DNA of 64,000 nucleotides, taken from positions 496,001 through 560,000 of the forward strand of contig NZ_SWFP01000002.1 in the NCBI RefSeq assembly GCF_005869225.1, given 5' to 3'. This document shows, piece by piece, positions 16,706 to 25,793 of this stretch. Numbering within the stretch: the stretch's first letter is position 1; every line of letters starts with the position of its first letter. The translations under genes and the position numbers were made by a program. Source of the DNA: Dyadobacter bucti (lineage in GTDB: Bacteria; Bacteroidota; Bacteroidia; Cytophagales; Spirosomataceae). The notes beneath the pieces were generated by a model that worked only from the letters and a program-made list of their open reading frames with translations, was not told where the DNA came from and did no database searches.

Positions 16706-18484
16706 TTATTTTGATAAAATCTGCCGTTCCTGATCTTCGGTCCTGGTATCTCTCATAAAAAGGATTGTAGCAGAAAAAGCAATCAGAACCACCAATAATA
16801 CTGTCAGATAGGTATATCCTTTTGTAAAATCCGGCGTGACTGCCGCTGCCTTTGTGCTGATCATTTCATAGGTAGGGATAATCCAGCTGAACGCATAGGC
16901 CTGGGCCAGCACGATCACGCAGATGAAGATCAGCATGTAAAAGCTGTGCTTGACCGTGAACCTGAAAAGCTCCGATTCCTTTCCGACCAGCTGCCCCGCA
17001 GCCGCCGCCACGGCTATCGACTGGGGAGAGATCATTTTGCCAACTACCCCGCCGGAGACGTTAGCAGCAACCGTTACCACAGGATCCACACCGATGGAAG
17101 TAGCTGTCGCCGCCTGAAGTTTACCGAACAAAGCATTGGCCGATGTGTCCGAACCTGTAATAAAAACACCCAGCCAGCCGAGTATGGGCGCAAAAAAAGG
17201 AAACATGAAACCTGTGTTGGCCAGGGCCTCAGCCATGGTGATGGTAATCCCGGAATCATTGACGATGTACGCAAAACCCAGAACGGATGCAATGGTAACA
17301 ACCGGAAATTTGAGCTGGTCCAGCGTACTGAGGAAAATCTCAAAAGCCCTGCCAAACGACAGCCCGATCAGCGGAATGGAAATAATGCCCGAAAGCAATA
17401 TCGCCGTCCCCGAAGCCGACAGGTAATTGAATTTAAAAATATGGGCAATCGGAGCTCCGCTCCAGTCCGTAACTTCGTTGTGCAGCCCTGGAAACTCGAA
17501 AGTGAATTGCCCAACCGCATTGTACACTTCCTTGATCGGCGCCATACCCCAGGCGATGATCATGATAGTCAGTAAAATAAATGGTGACCACGCCCGGATG
17601 ATCTGCCCGGCGGAATAGCTGATATCCGTATTGATCACCGGTGCAGGTTCATTGGCAAACCGCCAGGTGGTTTTGGGTTTCCAGAATTTCAGAAAAACGA
17701 TGAGACACACGATCGATCCGATTCCAGCGATCACGTCGGGAAGGGCCGGGCCGAGATAATTGGATGAAAACCACTGAATAAATGCAAACGAAATGCCCGA
17801 CACCAGGATCGCCGGAAAAACTTCCATCGTCTTTTTGTACCCCGACATCAGCATCACCAGATAAAACGGCAGCAGCACCGACAGGATCGGCAGCGTCCTT
17901 CCTACCATCTGCGATATCGCCATTTCGGGAATGGAAGTAACCTGTGAAGCCACGGTGATCGGGATACCAATTGCGCCAAATGCGACTGGCGCAGTATTGG
18001 CGATCAGACAGATCCCGGCCGCATACAAAGGATTAAAGCCCAGCCCCACCAGCATTGCAGCAGTAATCGCCACCGGCGCCCCGAAACCCGCGGTGCCTTC
18101 CAGAAAAGAACCAAATGAAAAAGCAATGAGCAGCGCCTGCAACCGTCTGTCGGAGGTAATGGAAGCCATAAAGTGTTTGATGATCTCAAACTGGCCGCTC
18201 TCCACAGTTATATTAAAAAGAAACACAGCGGTGATCACGATCCAGCAAATCGGAAACAAGCCATATAGTGCACCGTTGGCTGTGGATAGCAGAGCCAGCT
18301 TCACGGGCATGCCATAAACCAGTATCGCAATCAGAATGGCAATGGCTGTTGCCAGCAGGCTGGCCTTGTACCCTTTCATTTTTTTAATGATCAGGGCCCA
18401 GAAAATGAACAAAATAGGGATTACAGCTACCAGGGCCGATAAAGCAATGTTGTTAAATGGGTCAATAACCTGTATCCAATTCAT
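16706..18484 (-). CDS. lctP: L-lactate permease family transporter (LctP/LldP)
   Basis: A 592-aa polytopic inner-membrane protein with about a dozen hydrophobic segments, the usual length of the lactate permease family. Conserved family features include the SFGSFLEGTAGFGAPVAITAAML segment near residues 120-145 (positions only approximate), VNDSGITITMAEAL, GVFITGSDTSANALFGKLQ and VGKMISPQSIAVA near 485. Members take up L-lactate, D-lactate or glycolate with protons. It is unusual inside a SusCD locus. With the hydroxyacid dehydrogenase at 14752-15711 it suggests that a hydroxyacid is a product or co-substrate here. Confidence 0.93.
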   Translation of the reverse strand: MNWIQVIDPFNNIALSALVAVIPILFIFWALIIKKMKGYKASLLATAIAILIAILVYGMPVKLALLSTANGALYGLFPICWIVITAVFLFNITVESGQFEIIKHFMASITSDRRLQALLIAFSFGSFLEGTAGFGAPVAITAAMLVGLGFNPLYAAGICLIANTAPVAFGAIGIPITVASQVTSIPEMAISQMVGRTLPILSVLLPFYLVMLMSGYKKTMEVFPAILVSGISFAFIQWFSSNYLGPALPDVIAGIGSIVCLIVFLKFWKPKTTWRFANEPAPVINTDISYSAGQIIRAWSPFILLTIMIIAWGMAPIKEVYNAVGQFTFEFPGLHNEVTDWSGAPIAHIFKFNYLSASGTAILLSGIISIPLIGLSFGRAFEIFLSTLDQLKFPVVTIASVLGFAYIVNDSGITITMAEALANTGFMFPFFAPILGWLGVFITGSDTSANALFGKLQAATATSIGVDPVVTVAANVSGGVVGKMISPQSIAVAAAAGQLVGKESELFRFTVKHSFYMLIFICVIVLAQAYAFSWIIPTYEMISTKAAAVTPDFTKGYTYLTVLLVVLIAFSATILFMRDTRTEDQERQILSK

Positions 18485-18522
18485 ATCCTATTACAATTTT
18501 GTTTGATAACAACGACCGCATC

Positions 18523-20691
18523 TTATGCCAGATCCAGTGCCACGATTTCGTGATCCATGATTTTTGTTACGTCCAGGGTAATCCTCCCGTTTTTGTTTTC
18601 GAAAGACGGCTTGGTGCCGCTCATAAGCAGATGTACCGCAGATACTTTTTTATTGGCCGGAACCTGTATGCTGACCTTCGCATCCACGGGGAAAAGCTCC
18701 CGGAAAGGCCCTTTCATCATCATCGGGTTGGTAAGATTGACAAGGTGAACGGTCATCGATTTTTTCTGCTGCCAAACCGCCACATCCAAGATTCCCGGCC
18801 CGCTAATCGTCACGATCGGCTCTTCCTGCAAAGCCCAGCGGATGGTATTGCGGAGCAGCAAAGAATGATCCGTATTGAGCATTTGCCAGAACGAACGGTC
18901 GATATCTCCGGGAATATAGGCTACCCTGCCTTTGCCCACTTCACGCAGATACAGGTCCCTGATATCGGTTTCCGGAACGCGGGGATATACATCTTCCATC
19001 GGCAGGTCGGGGTAGGTCGGGACCAGCGTTACCGGGCTTGGAAATGCGTCAGAAGTCGATTTTACCTTCACCCGGTGAATGGCGTTGATGATCCGAGGTG
19101 TATTTTCCAGGCCTTTCAAAACCGGATGAAACTGGTTGGTTTTTGCATCCTTTTTGAAATGCATATAACTGTTCCGCATCGGGCCTTCCACTTCATTGTC
19201 ATAAGCCACACCGAACAGATCTGCCAGCGCAAAATTTGACCGGGCCTTGCCTTCTTCGTCGTAAAGTGAGGTTTCAAAAGTTGCCACCAGACTTCCTCCA
19301 TCTTCCACAAATTTTCTGAGCTGGTCGCACTGGGCATCGGACAATGCAGCAATGTTAGGCAGCACCAGCAGCTTGAATGGTTTCAGATGTTCGGCATCCA
19401 GCAGCTTGTCGTTGACCATTTCAAAAGGCATATGGTCTTCCACCAGCGCATGGTACATGCCCAGCGTATGCTCCTGATGCCTTTGCTGCCAGGGTTTTCC
19501 GCCGTATTTCCGGTTGGTCTGTTCGGAGTAAACCATACCTACCCGGGCAACCGGCGCTGTATTTCTGAGGTATTGTTCATTTTTATAATAACCCTGGTAC
19601 ATTTTCGCCACCGCGTCCATCCAGCGTTTATCGAAAATATTCCCGCCGAATTTCACAAAACAAGGCTTCATCCCACTGGCTGTACCCTGCGCCACCCAGA
19701 TCCTGATCTCGGCATCATTCTGCACCGAGTCCTTCCAGCGGAATTCTTCTTCAATCCCTACACTGAAAATCCCGACGAGCGGTTTCATCCCAAGTCCGGC
19801 CCGTAATTCCTTGGCGCCCATGGCATTAGACCAGGGTGGTATCACCCCTCTCCGCGCCTGCTGGTCTGCAAAAAAGAAATCGGAGTGTTTCCCGGTCAGT
19901 AATTTGTCGGGGAAACCGTTGGGTATGAACCGGGCTGTGGCTTTTTGTTTTCTTATTTCGCCGTCCCATAAAAACCACAATTCTTTCAGACGGTCTGTCT
20001 GCCACAGTGACCATTTCTGGAAAACCGGGTCGAGCCGGTCGGTTTTGGTCGGGAGATCGAGGCCGGAAGCGGTTTTAAAATTTTTCTTGCAATGCTCGCA
20101 GTAGCAAACCCCGTGTCCATGCCAGCGGTTGGAAAAAATAGCGTCCGGACTGTACAGCTCCATGATCTCCTGGTTCACTTTGGTCATGAAATCAAAGTTG
20201 TATGGGCCCAGCGCGCAGGTCACCCAAAGTTCGGGATTGGCCCAGTGGCGTCTTTTTTGTCCGTCTGCGGTTACCGCAATGTAATCAGGATGTGCATCGT
20301 ACATGTCCTGCCGGGTCGCATGCGGATCTGTGCGCAGGATGATCGACATATTCATTTTCTTGCATTCCTTTACGAGGTACCCCAGCGGATCGGTATCTTT
20401 CATCCAGGGGCTTTTATGGTGCAAGGGTATTTTGGTAGGATAAAACGCCACGATGCCGCCCGCGCTCAGCAGCACCCCGTCGGCGTGTATCTTCCGAAAA
20501 TAGTCCAGCCAGAAGTCAGGGTCGTAGTTTCCCGGATCATTTTCTACAAATGCGAGCTGGGCCCAGCGCATGGCCTTATCAAACCAGATATCGTCTTCCG
20601 GCCTGAGCATACCGGCAAAAGCCGAAGATCCGACCAGGCTGAGCGCTCCACCGGCCACCGACGTATTCCTTATAAAATCTCTTCTGTCCAT
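18523..20691 (-). CDS. Tat-exported putative glycoside hydrolase (GHL6-like), paralogue 3
   Basis: A 722-aa protein. The start at 20691 (MDRRDFIRNTSVAGGA) gives a twin-arginine signal with cleavage after SSAFA. The longer frame upstream only overlaps susD and has no signal. Next is a GHL6-type TIM-barrel with the cysteine motif CYCEHCKKNF near residue 205, a Rossmann-like trimerisation-type domain (VARVGMVYSEQTNRK, FKLLVLPNIAALSD, FVEDGGSLVATFETS) and a C-terminal sandwich. It is more divergent from the two other paralogues than they are from each other. It follows SusD by 40 bp, the usual position of the main enzyme of a polysaccharide-utilisation operon. Tat export suggests folding in the cytosol, perhaps with a cofactor or metal. 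Confidence 0.82.
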   Translation of the reverse strand: MDRRDFIRNTSVAGGALSLVGSSAFAGMLRPEDDIWFDKAMRWAQLAFVENDPGNYDPDFWLDYFRKIHADGVLLSAGGIVAFYPTKIPLHHKSPWMKDTDPLGYLVKECKKMNMSIILRTDPHATRQDMYDAHPDYIAVTADGQKRRHWANPELWVTCALGPYNFDFMTKVNQEIMELYSPDAIFSNRWHGHGVCYCEHCKKNFKTASGLDLPTKTDRLDPVFQKWSLWQTDRLKELWFLWDGEIRKQKATARFIPNGFPDKLLTGKHSDFFFADQQARRGVIPPWSNAMGAKELRAGLGMKPLVGIFSVGIEEEFRWKDSVQNDAEIRIWVAQGTASGMKPCFVKFGGNIFDKRWMDAVAKMYQGYYKNEQYLRNTAPVARVGMVYSEQTNRKYGGKPWQQRHQEHTLGMYHALVEDHMPFEMVNDKLLDAEHLKPFKLLVLPNIAALSDAQCDQLRKFVEDGGSLVATFETSLYDEEGKARSNFALADLFGVAYDNEVEGPMRNSYMHFKKDAKTNQFHPVLKGLENTPRIINAIHRVKVKSTSDAFPSPVTLVPTYPDLPMEDVYPRVPETDIRDLYLREVGKGRVAYIPGDIDRSFWQMLNTDHSLLLRNTIRWALQEEPIVTISGPGILDVAVWQQKKSMTVHLVNLTNPMMMKGPFRELFPVDAKVSIQVPANKKVSAVHLLMSGTKPSFENKNGRITLDVTKIMDHEIVALDLA

Positions 20692-20731
20692 AATTTGCAA
20701 ATCATTAACTGCAATAAAAATTTGAATACTG

Positions 20732-22177
20732 TTAATTATATCCCGGGTTTTGCGCAAAAATCGATTCGTCGTTGATGACCTGTAACTGGCCGAGGGGTAT
20801 CGCAAAAACATTCATGAAAGGCTGCATATTTTTGGATTTCATTTTCTCATACGCCCTTCCCGTCCGCACGAGATCAAACCACCGGTGACCTTCAAATGAT
20901 AGTTCAAGCCTTCTTTCCAGATAAATTTTCTCACGAAGATCACTTTGGGTCAGACCTGCGTAAGCCGGTACTCCCGCACGCTTGCGGACCATATTGATCA
21001 TATCATGCGCCGGGGCGGATTTACCGTTTTCATTCAGCGCCTCTGCATACATCAGCAACACATCTGCGTAACGGGTCACCTTCCAGTTTGCCCGGCTGTC
21101 TTCAAAGGCTGGTTCGGCAGTCAGGTATTTTTTGGTGTAGGTCTGGGAAGTGGACTGCGGCAATGCAACAAACACGCCATTTTTGTCAATAAAACCTCCT
21201 TTTACACCTACCGAAACATCCTTTCTGAGATCACCCGCCACAAACAGCGATATCAGTTCATCCGACGGAGAGTTTGTTTCCGTACCTACTCCCTGTACGC
21301 CGAAGTTCTGGGCCATCAGATTTGAATTTGGTAAAAACCGGTTTGTAAAAACACTTCCTTCTCCTTTGTTTTCATCATATTCAATATCAAATATGTACTC
21401 ACTGTGATGCTCATCCTTAGTGTAGTCAAACAGATCGTTATAATTAGTTAGAAGACTGTAACCCATTGCAGTTACTTCCTGCAAGGCAACTTCTGCCTTC
21501 ACAAAATCCTTGCGGGTGAGATAAACTTTACCCAACAGGGATTTCGCCGCGCCTTTTGTCGCCCTGCCGACTTCCGTGCCCGAGTATTTTGCCAATAATC
21601 CCTGGTCCGCATCGATCAGGTCCCTGATGATGATCTGGTCATAAATCGCGTCTGCACTCTCTCTTTTTGTTTTATACGCTTCGTCCGTTGTGATCGGCCG
21701 GGTAAGCAGCGGCACATCCCCGAAAATCCTTACAAGATCAAAGTAGGCCAGTGCTCTCAGGAACTTAGCTTCCGCAACATGCCGGTTTTTATTGGTCACC
21801 ACAGCAGGATCCGCATCCTCTATCCTGACCAGAATGGTATTCATCCGGTTGATGATCGAGAAATAGTTCCGCCAGCTGTCCCGCAGGATATTCGCATCGC
21901 TGAAAAGCAGAAAAGCATCTGAAGTAGACCATGCATCGTTTTTCACGATCTGCTGCTCGGCATCGTCGCCGCGGATGTCGCCGAAGATCCAGAAAGTCTG
22001 GTACTGTGTCTGAAGGGTTGCATAACCGCCGATCACCGCATCCTGGAAATCCTTATCCGTTTTATATAACACATCGACACTCACAGTGGAAACCGGTTGC
22101 AGGTCTATAAAATCCTTGCCGCATGAACCCAAAAGAAGGGAAGCAGTCATGGCGGCGATACTTAATATTTTTTTCAT
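20732..22177 (-). CDS. SusD/RagB-type outer-membrane nutrient-binding lipoprotein
   Basis: A 481-aa lipoprotein: signal peptide with lipobox LLLGSC, then GKDFIDLQPV typical of SusD. The TPR-like helices and RagB/SusD C-terminal signature are visible (RADVLLMYAEALNENG, AHDMINMVRKRAGVPAY, LREKIYLERRLELSFEGHRWFDLVRTGRA, IPLGQLQVINDE). It binds glycan at the cell surface and hands it to SusC. It lies 28 bp after the SusC gene. Its ligand is not readable from the sequence. Confidence 0.96.
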   Translation of the reverse strand: MKKILSIAAMTASLLLGSCGKDFIDLQPVSTVSVDVLYKTDKDFQDAVIGGYATLQTQYQTFWIFGDIRGDDAEQQIVKNDAWSTSDAFLLFSDANILRDSWRNYFSIINRMNTILVRIEDADPAVVTNKNRHVAEAKFLRALAYFDLVRIFGDVPLLTRPITTDEAYKTKRESADAIYDQIIIRDLIDADQGLLAKYSGTEVGRATKGAAKSLLGKVYLTRKDFVKAEVALQEVTAMGYSLLTNYNDLFDYTKDEHHSEYIFDIEYDENKGEGSVFTNRFLPNSNLMAQNFGVQGVGTETNSPSDELISLFVAGDLRKDVSVGVKGGFIDKNGVFVALPQSTSQTYTKKYLTAEPAFEDSRANWKVTRYADVLLMYAEALNENGKSAPAHDMINMVRKRAGVPAYAGLTQSDLREKIYLERRLELSFEGHRWFDLVRTGRAYEKMKSKNMQPFMNVFAIPLGQLQVINDESIFAQNPGYN

Positions 22178-22205
22178 ATCCGTAGTTTTTTAAGTATTAG
22201 GCCCT

Positions 22206-25200
22206 TTAAAATCCGATGTTCACGCCAATGATCAGACTCTTTGGCAATGGATAGTTGTTCAAATCGATGCCCGGGTTCAATGCACTTGCACTGTTGCTCA
22301 CTTCGGGATTAAAGGAAGTGTTCTTCGTAAAAATGAAAGGGTTGTTGGCCGTCACATAGAACCGCAGCGAGCTCAGCCTGATCTTTTCCACGAGCGTCAC
22401 GGGAAGGGAATAGCCGAGTACTATGTTATTGATCCGCAGATATGAGCCGGATTCTATATATCTCTGGCTGTTGAGCCGGATACCGCCGGTTGGCTGGTCG
22501 TTGGGTCTTGGGGTTACGCCATCGCCGGGATCCTGTTCCGACTTCCAGTAGTTCCGCTGGGTATCCAGTGTCCGGCTGCGCGACCGGGTAAGGAGCCTGA
22601 TGTTGTTGGCCGTGCTGAATACCTCATTTCCCTGAGAACCTTGCAGGCTCACACTCAGCGTAAGACCCTTGTAACTGAAGTTGTTTGTCACACCATAATA
22701 AAAATCGGGGTATGGGCTTCCCATGATGGTGTTATCGTAATTATTGATGATACCGTCGGGTGTGCCGTTAGGGCCGCTCACGTCCTTGAACCGGATATCC
22801 CCCGGACGCGACCTGTCGATGCCGCCGGGACTGAAAATCGGGCCAGCTTCAATTTCAGCCTGGTTCCTGAAAATACCATCTGTTAAAAAGCCGTAAAACA
22901 TACCGATAGGCTGACCGATCCTCGTAATGTTGGTGTTGGAAATGATCGGATCACCGGTCGGCCCAAGTTTTACAACCTTATTTTTGTAGGTCGAAAAGTT
23001 GATGTCCGTGGTCCAGTTGAACTTGCCGTCGAGGTTCACGGTCCCAAGCACAAATTCCCAGCCGGTGTTTTTCACTTCGCCTATGTTTTTCAGGGCGGTA
23101 CTGAAACCTGTGATGTCCGGCACATTCACATTCAGCAGCAAATCCGTATTTCTTGACCGGAAATGATCCAGCGTAACTGTTATTCTTCGGTTAAAAAATG
23201 AAGCATCTGCTCCGAAATTCATCGATTTCTGTTTTTCCCAGGTCAGGTTCGGGTTTGCCAGCTTGCCTGGTGCATATCCGCCCACCTGCGCACCGCCAAG
23301 GATATAGCGCTCGTAAGTGATGGTCGCAAAATGTTCGTAGTTACCAATGTTGTTATTTCCCGTTTCTCCGTACGTTCCTCTCAGTTTCAGCTCGTTCAAA
23401 AAGCGGACATCTTTCAGGAAATTTTCATCCGAAATACGCCAGGCCACTGCCGCTGAGGGGAAAAGCCCGTATTTGTTTTCTGACCCGAACCGCGAAGAAC
23501 CGTCTGTCCTGATCGAAGCCGTGAGATAATATTTGCTGTTGTAGTTATAATTGAACCTGCCCAGGTAAGACACCAGCGACCATTCGCCCTCGTCAGAAGA
23601 TCCTCCGGTCAATATCCCGCTGACCGCGCTCAGCGTCGGCACAAGGTTATTGGGGTACCTGTTGCTGTTGAGCGAATTGGTCTGGAAATTTTCTTTCTGA
23701 CTTGTAAAACCAGCCAGCCCGGTAATGTTATGCTTGCCAAATGATTTGACGTAATTCAAAGTCGTTTCAGTGATCCAGTTCAGCATATTCGAAGTATTGT
23801 CGGAGCCTACTGCCGGGCCGCCGAAAAATGCTGGAAGGGAAGGCCTGAATTTCATCCCTTTCAGATATTCCGTCGTGGCGCCCACCATTACATTCAATTT
23901 GAGGTTATCGGTAAACGAATATTCTCCGGTAACGTTAGCCAACATACGTACACGTTTCTGACGTGCATTTATCTCGTTCGCAACCGCCACGGGATTCAGC
24001 AGTACTGTCGATGCGTCAATGTTATTATATACAAAATAGCTTCCGTCCGGATTGAAAAGCGGGTAGTAAGGCATCGCTGAACCAGCCTGGGCTATCACCC
24101 CTTCATTCTCTCCCCCTCCCCCGCCGCTCGCGGTAATGCTCCGGCTGTCGGTCATGGAAGCGTTCATATTCATTTTTACCATCAGTTTTTTGGTAAGCCG
24201 CGCATCGATATTACCCCTGAGGGAATATCTGTTGAAATCACTGTTAAGAATGATCCCTTCCTGATTAAGGTATTCACCGCTGAGCGCGAACCTTACCATT
24301 TCGGTACCACCAGCCGCTGAAAGCTGGTACTGGCTCTGAGGCGCAGTCCGCAACACCGCATCCAGCGCGTCCACATCATAGGTATTTTTGCCGGAAAGTA
24401 CGTCCAGCGGCGTCTGCGGAACCTTCAATGTCCAGTTTTCATGAGGACCTGAAACATCATAATCATTATCGATGTTTCTGTTGCGGATTCCATCGTAGTA
24501 ATATTGAGCCTGTTCCCTTGCATTCAGAAACTGAGGCCTTTTCATCACTTGTTGCCAGCCTGTGTATGTATCAAAAGAGATTTTGGTCTTTCCGGCCTTC
24601 CCTCTTTTGGTATTGATAATGATCACACCATTGGCCCCGCGGGAACCATAAATCGCTGTTGCAGAGGCATCTTTCAGAATATCCATACTTTCGATATCAT
24701 TCGGGTTCAGGGACTGGATATTGTCGATCGGGAAACCGTCCACCACATACAGCGGCCCCGAACCCGCCGAAATACTGCCCACGCCCCTGATCCTGATCTG
24801 CGGGGCCGCGCCCGGCTCACCGGTTATCGGGATCACCTGCACCCCCGGTACTTTTCCGAGCAGCGCCTGGTCGATGCGGGCGACCGGCAAATCCTTGATG
24901 TCTTTGGCACTGACCGAAGAAACCGAGCCGGTAAGATCTTTCCTTTCCACCGCTCCATACCCTATCACTACCACTTCTTCCAATGCTTTGATGTCTTCTT
25001 TTAGAGTGATGCTGAAAACCGTCTGGCTGTTCACCACCACTTCCTGGGTTTGAAAACCTACATAGGAAATTACCAGCACAGGATTGCTATTGACGGTATT
25101 GATCGAGAAGCTGCCGTTAACATCTGTCGCCGTCCCGTTTGTGGTGCCTTTTTCCAGGATCGTGACCCCGGGTAGTCCTTCGCCCTTATCGTTTGTCACT

Positions 25201-25625
25201 TTCCCGGTAATGTCAATGGCCGAAAACCCCTCGGAGGTTACCGACGGTCCCTGGCCGGTAAAGTCGCGCAAACGTACGTGAATGTTATTGTTCACCTGCT
25301 TGAACTCCAGCCGGGTGGAAGAAGAGACCCGGGCCAGGACTTTGTCCAGCGATTCGTTTCTGGCCCTTACGGATATCGGAATTTTATATAAAGCATCCTG
25401 TTCGTCGAATGTAAACCTGAAGGGTGTTTCTGCCTCCACTTTCCTGATAAACTCCAGCAGCGGTGCATTGGTAAAATACAATGTGACTTTTGTCTCCTTC
25501 ATGTTCTTAAACCTGCCCTGCCCTCCCGAAGCTTGCAGATTGGTCAGAAAACACAGAAAAATGAGAAGTGTAAATAAAATCCTTCCCGCTATCCTGCGGA
25601 ATAGATAGTTTAAATTATATTCCAT
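22206..25625 (-). CDS. SusC/RagA-type TonB-dependent receptor with STN domain
   Basis: A 1139-aa outer-membrane transporter. The start at 25625 (MEYNLNYLFRR) is preferred. The ATG 20 codons upstream adds no signal-like sequence. An STN domain is at about residues 45-120 (VTLYFTNAPLLEFIRKVEAE), then a carboxypeptidase-regulatory-like domain near 135-215 (GKVTNDKGEGLPGVTILEKG), a TonB box-like LEEVVVIGYGAV, the plug (IRIRGVGSISAGSGP, YGSRGANGVIIINTKRGKA) and a complete barrel ending PKSLIIGVNIGF. It imports the oligosaccharide for the locus. The STN domain implies signalling to the FecR gene just upstream (25794-26852). The SusD partner follows directly. Confidence 0.96.
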   Translation of the reverse strand: MEYNLNYLFRRIAGRILFTLLIFLCFLTNLQASGGQGRFKNMKETKVTLYFTNAPLLEFIRKVEAETPFRFTFDEQDALYKIPISVRARNESLDKVLARVSSSTRLEFKQVNNNIHVRLRDFTGQGPSVTSEGFSAIDITGKVTNDKGEGLPGVTILEKGTTNGTATDVNGSFSINTVNSNPVLVISYVGFQTQEVVVNSQTVFSITLKEDIKALEEVVVIGYGAVERKDLTGSVSSVSAKDIKDLPVARIDQALLGKVPGVQVIPITGEPGAAPQIRIRGVGSISAGSGPLYVVDGFPIDNIQSLNPNDIESMDILKDASATAIYGSRGANGVIIINTKRGKAGKTKISFDTYTGWQQVMKRPQFLNAREQAQYYYDGIRNRNIDNDYDVSGPHENWTLKVPQTPLDVLSGKNTYDVDALDAVLRTAPQSQYQLSAAGGTEMVRFALSGEYLNQEGIILNSDFNRYSLRGNIDARLTKKLMVKMNMNASMTDSRSITASGGGGGENEGVIAQAGSAMPYYPLFNPDGSYFVYNNIDASTVLLNPVAVANEINARQKRVRMLANVTGEYSFTDNLKLNVMVGATTEYLKGMKFRPSLPAFFGGPAVGSDNTSNMLNWITETTLNYVKSFGKHNITGLAGFTSQKENFQTNSLNSNRYPNNLVPTLSAVSGILTGGSSDEGEWSLVSYLGRFNYNYNSKYYLTASIRTDGSSRFGSENKYGLFPSAAVAWRISDENFLKDVRFLNELKLRGTYGETGNNNIGNYEHFATITYERYILGGAQVGGYAPGKLANPNLTWEKQKSMNFGADASFFNRRITVTLDHFRSRNTDLLLNVNVPDITGFSTALKNIGEVKNTGWEFVLGTVNLDGKFNWTTDINFSTYKNKVVKLGPTGDPIISNTNITRIGQPIGMFYGFLTDGIFRNQAEIEAGPIFSPGGIDRSRPGDIRFKDVSGPNGTPDGIINNYDNTIMGSPYPDFYYGVTNNFSYKGLTLSVSLQGSQGNEVFSTANNIRLLTRSRSRTLDTQRNYWKSEQDPGDGVTPRPNDQPTGGIRLNSQRYIESGSYLRINNIVLGYSLPVTLVEKIRLSSLRFYVTANNPFIFTKNTSFNPEVSNSASALNPGIDLNNYPLPKSLIIGVNIGF

Positions 25626-25720
25626 AAATTTGGACAGTTTGAAATTTTTAGAGATAAAAATTAAAACACAAGTCTTTAAGAGCATTATGCGCCAACATCC
25701 GTTCTTTTCTGAGACTTGTG

Positions 25721-25750
25721 CAGTTAGGCTTCTCTCCCGAAGCCTAACTG
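25721..25750 (-). terminator. Perfect 12-bp hairpin between fecR-like gene and susC
   Basis: CAGTTAGGCTTC (25721-25732), loop TCTCCC, GAAGCCTAACTG (25739-25750). It sits in the 168-bp gap between the FecR stop (25794) and the SusC start (25625) on the minus strand. It may terminate FecR transcripts or attenuate read-through into susC. There is no strong T run. Confidence 0.5.
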
Positions 25751-25793
25751 TATTATCCTACAGTATTTTTACATCATATAATTCCTTCCGGTT

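Noticed and set aside
18485..20811. A 762-aa start for the Tat-exported GHL6-like protein
   Set aside because: The first 40 residues overlap susD and carry no signal. The ATG at 20691 gives a clear twin-arginine signal.
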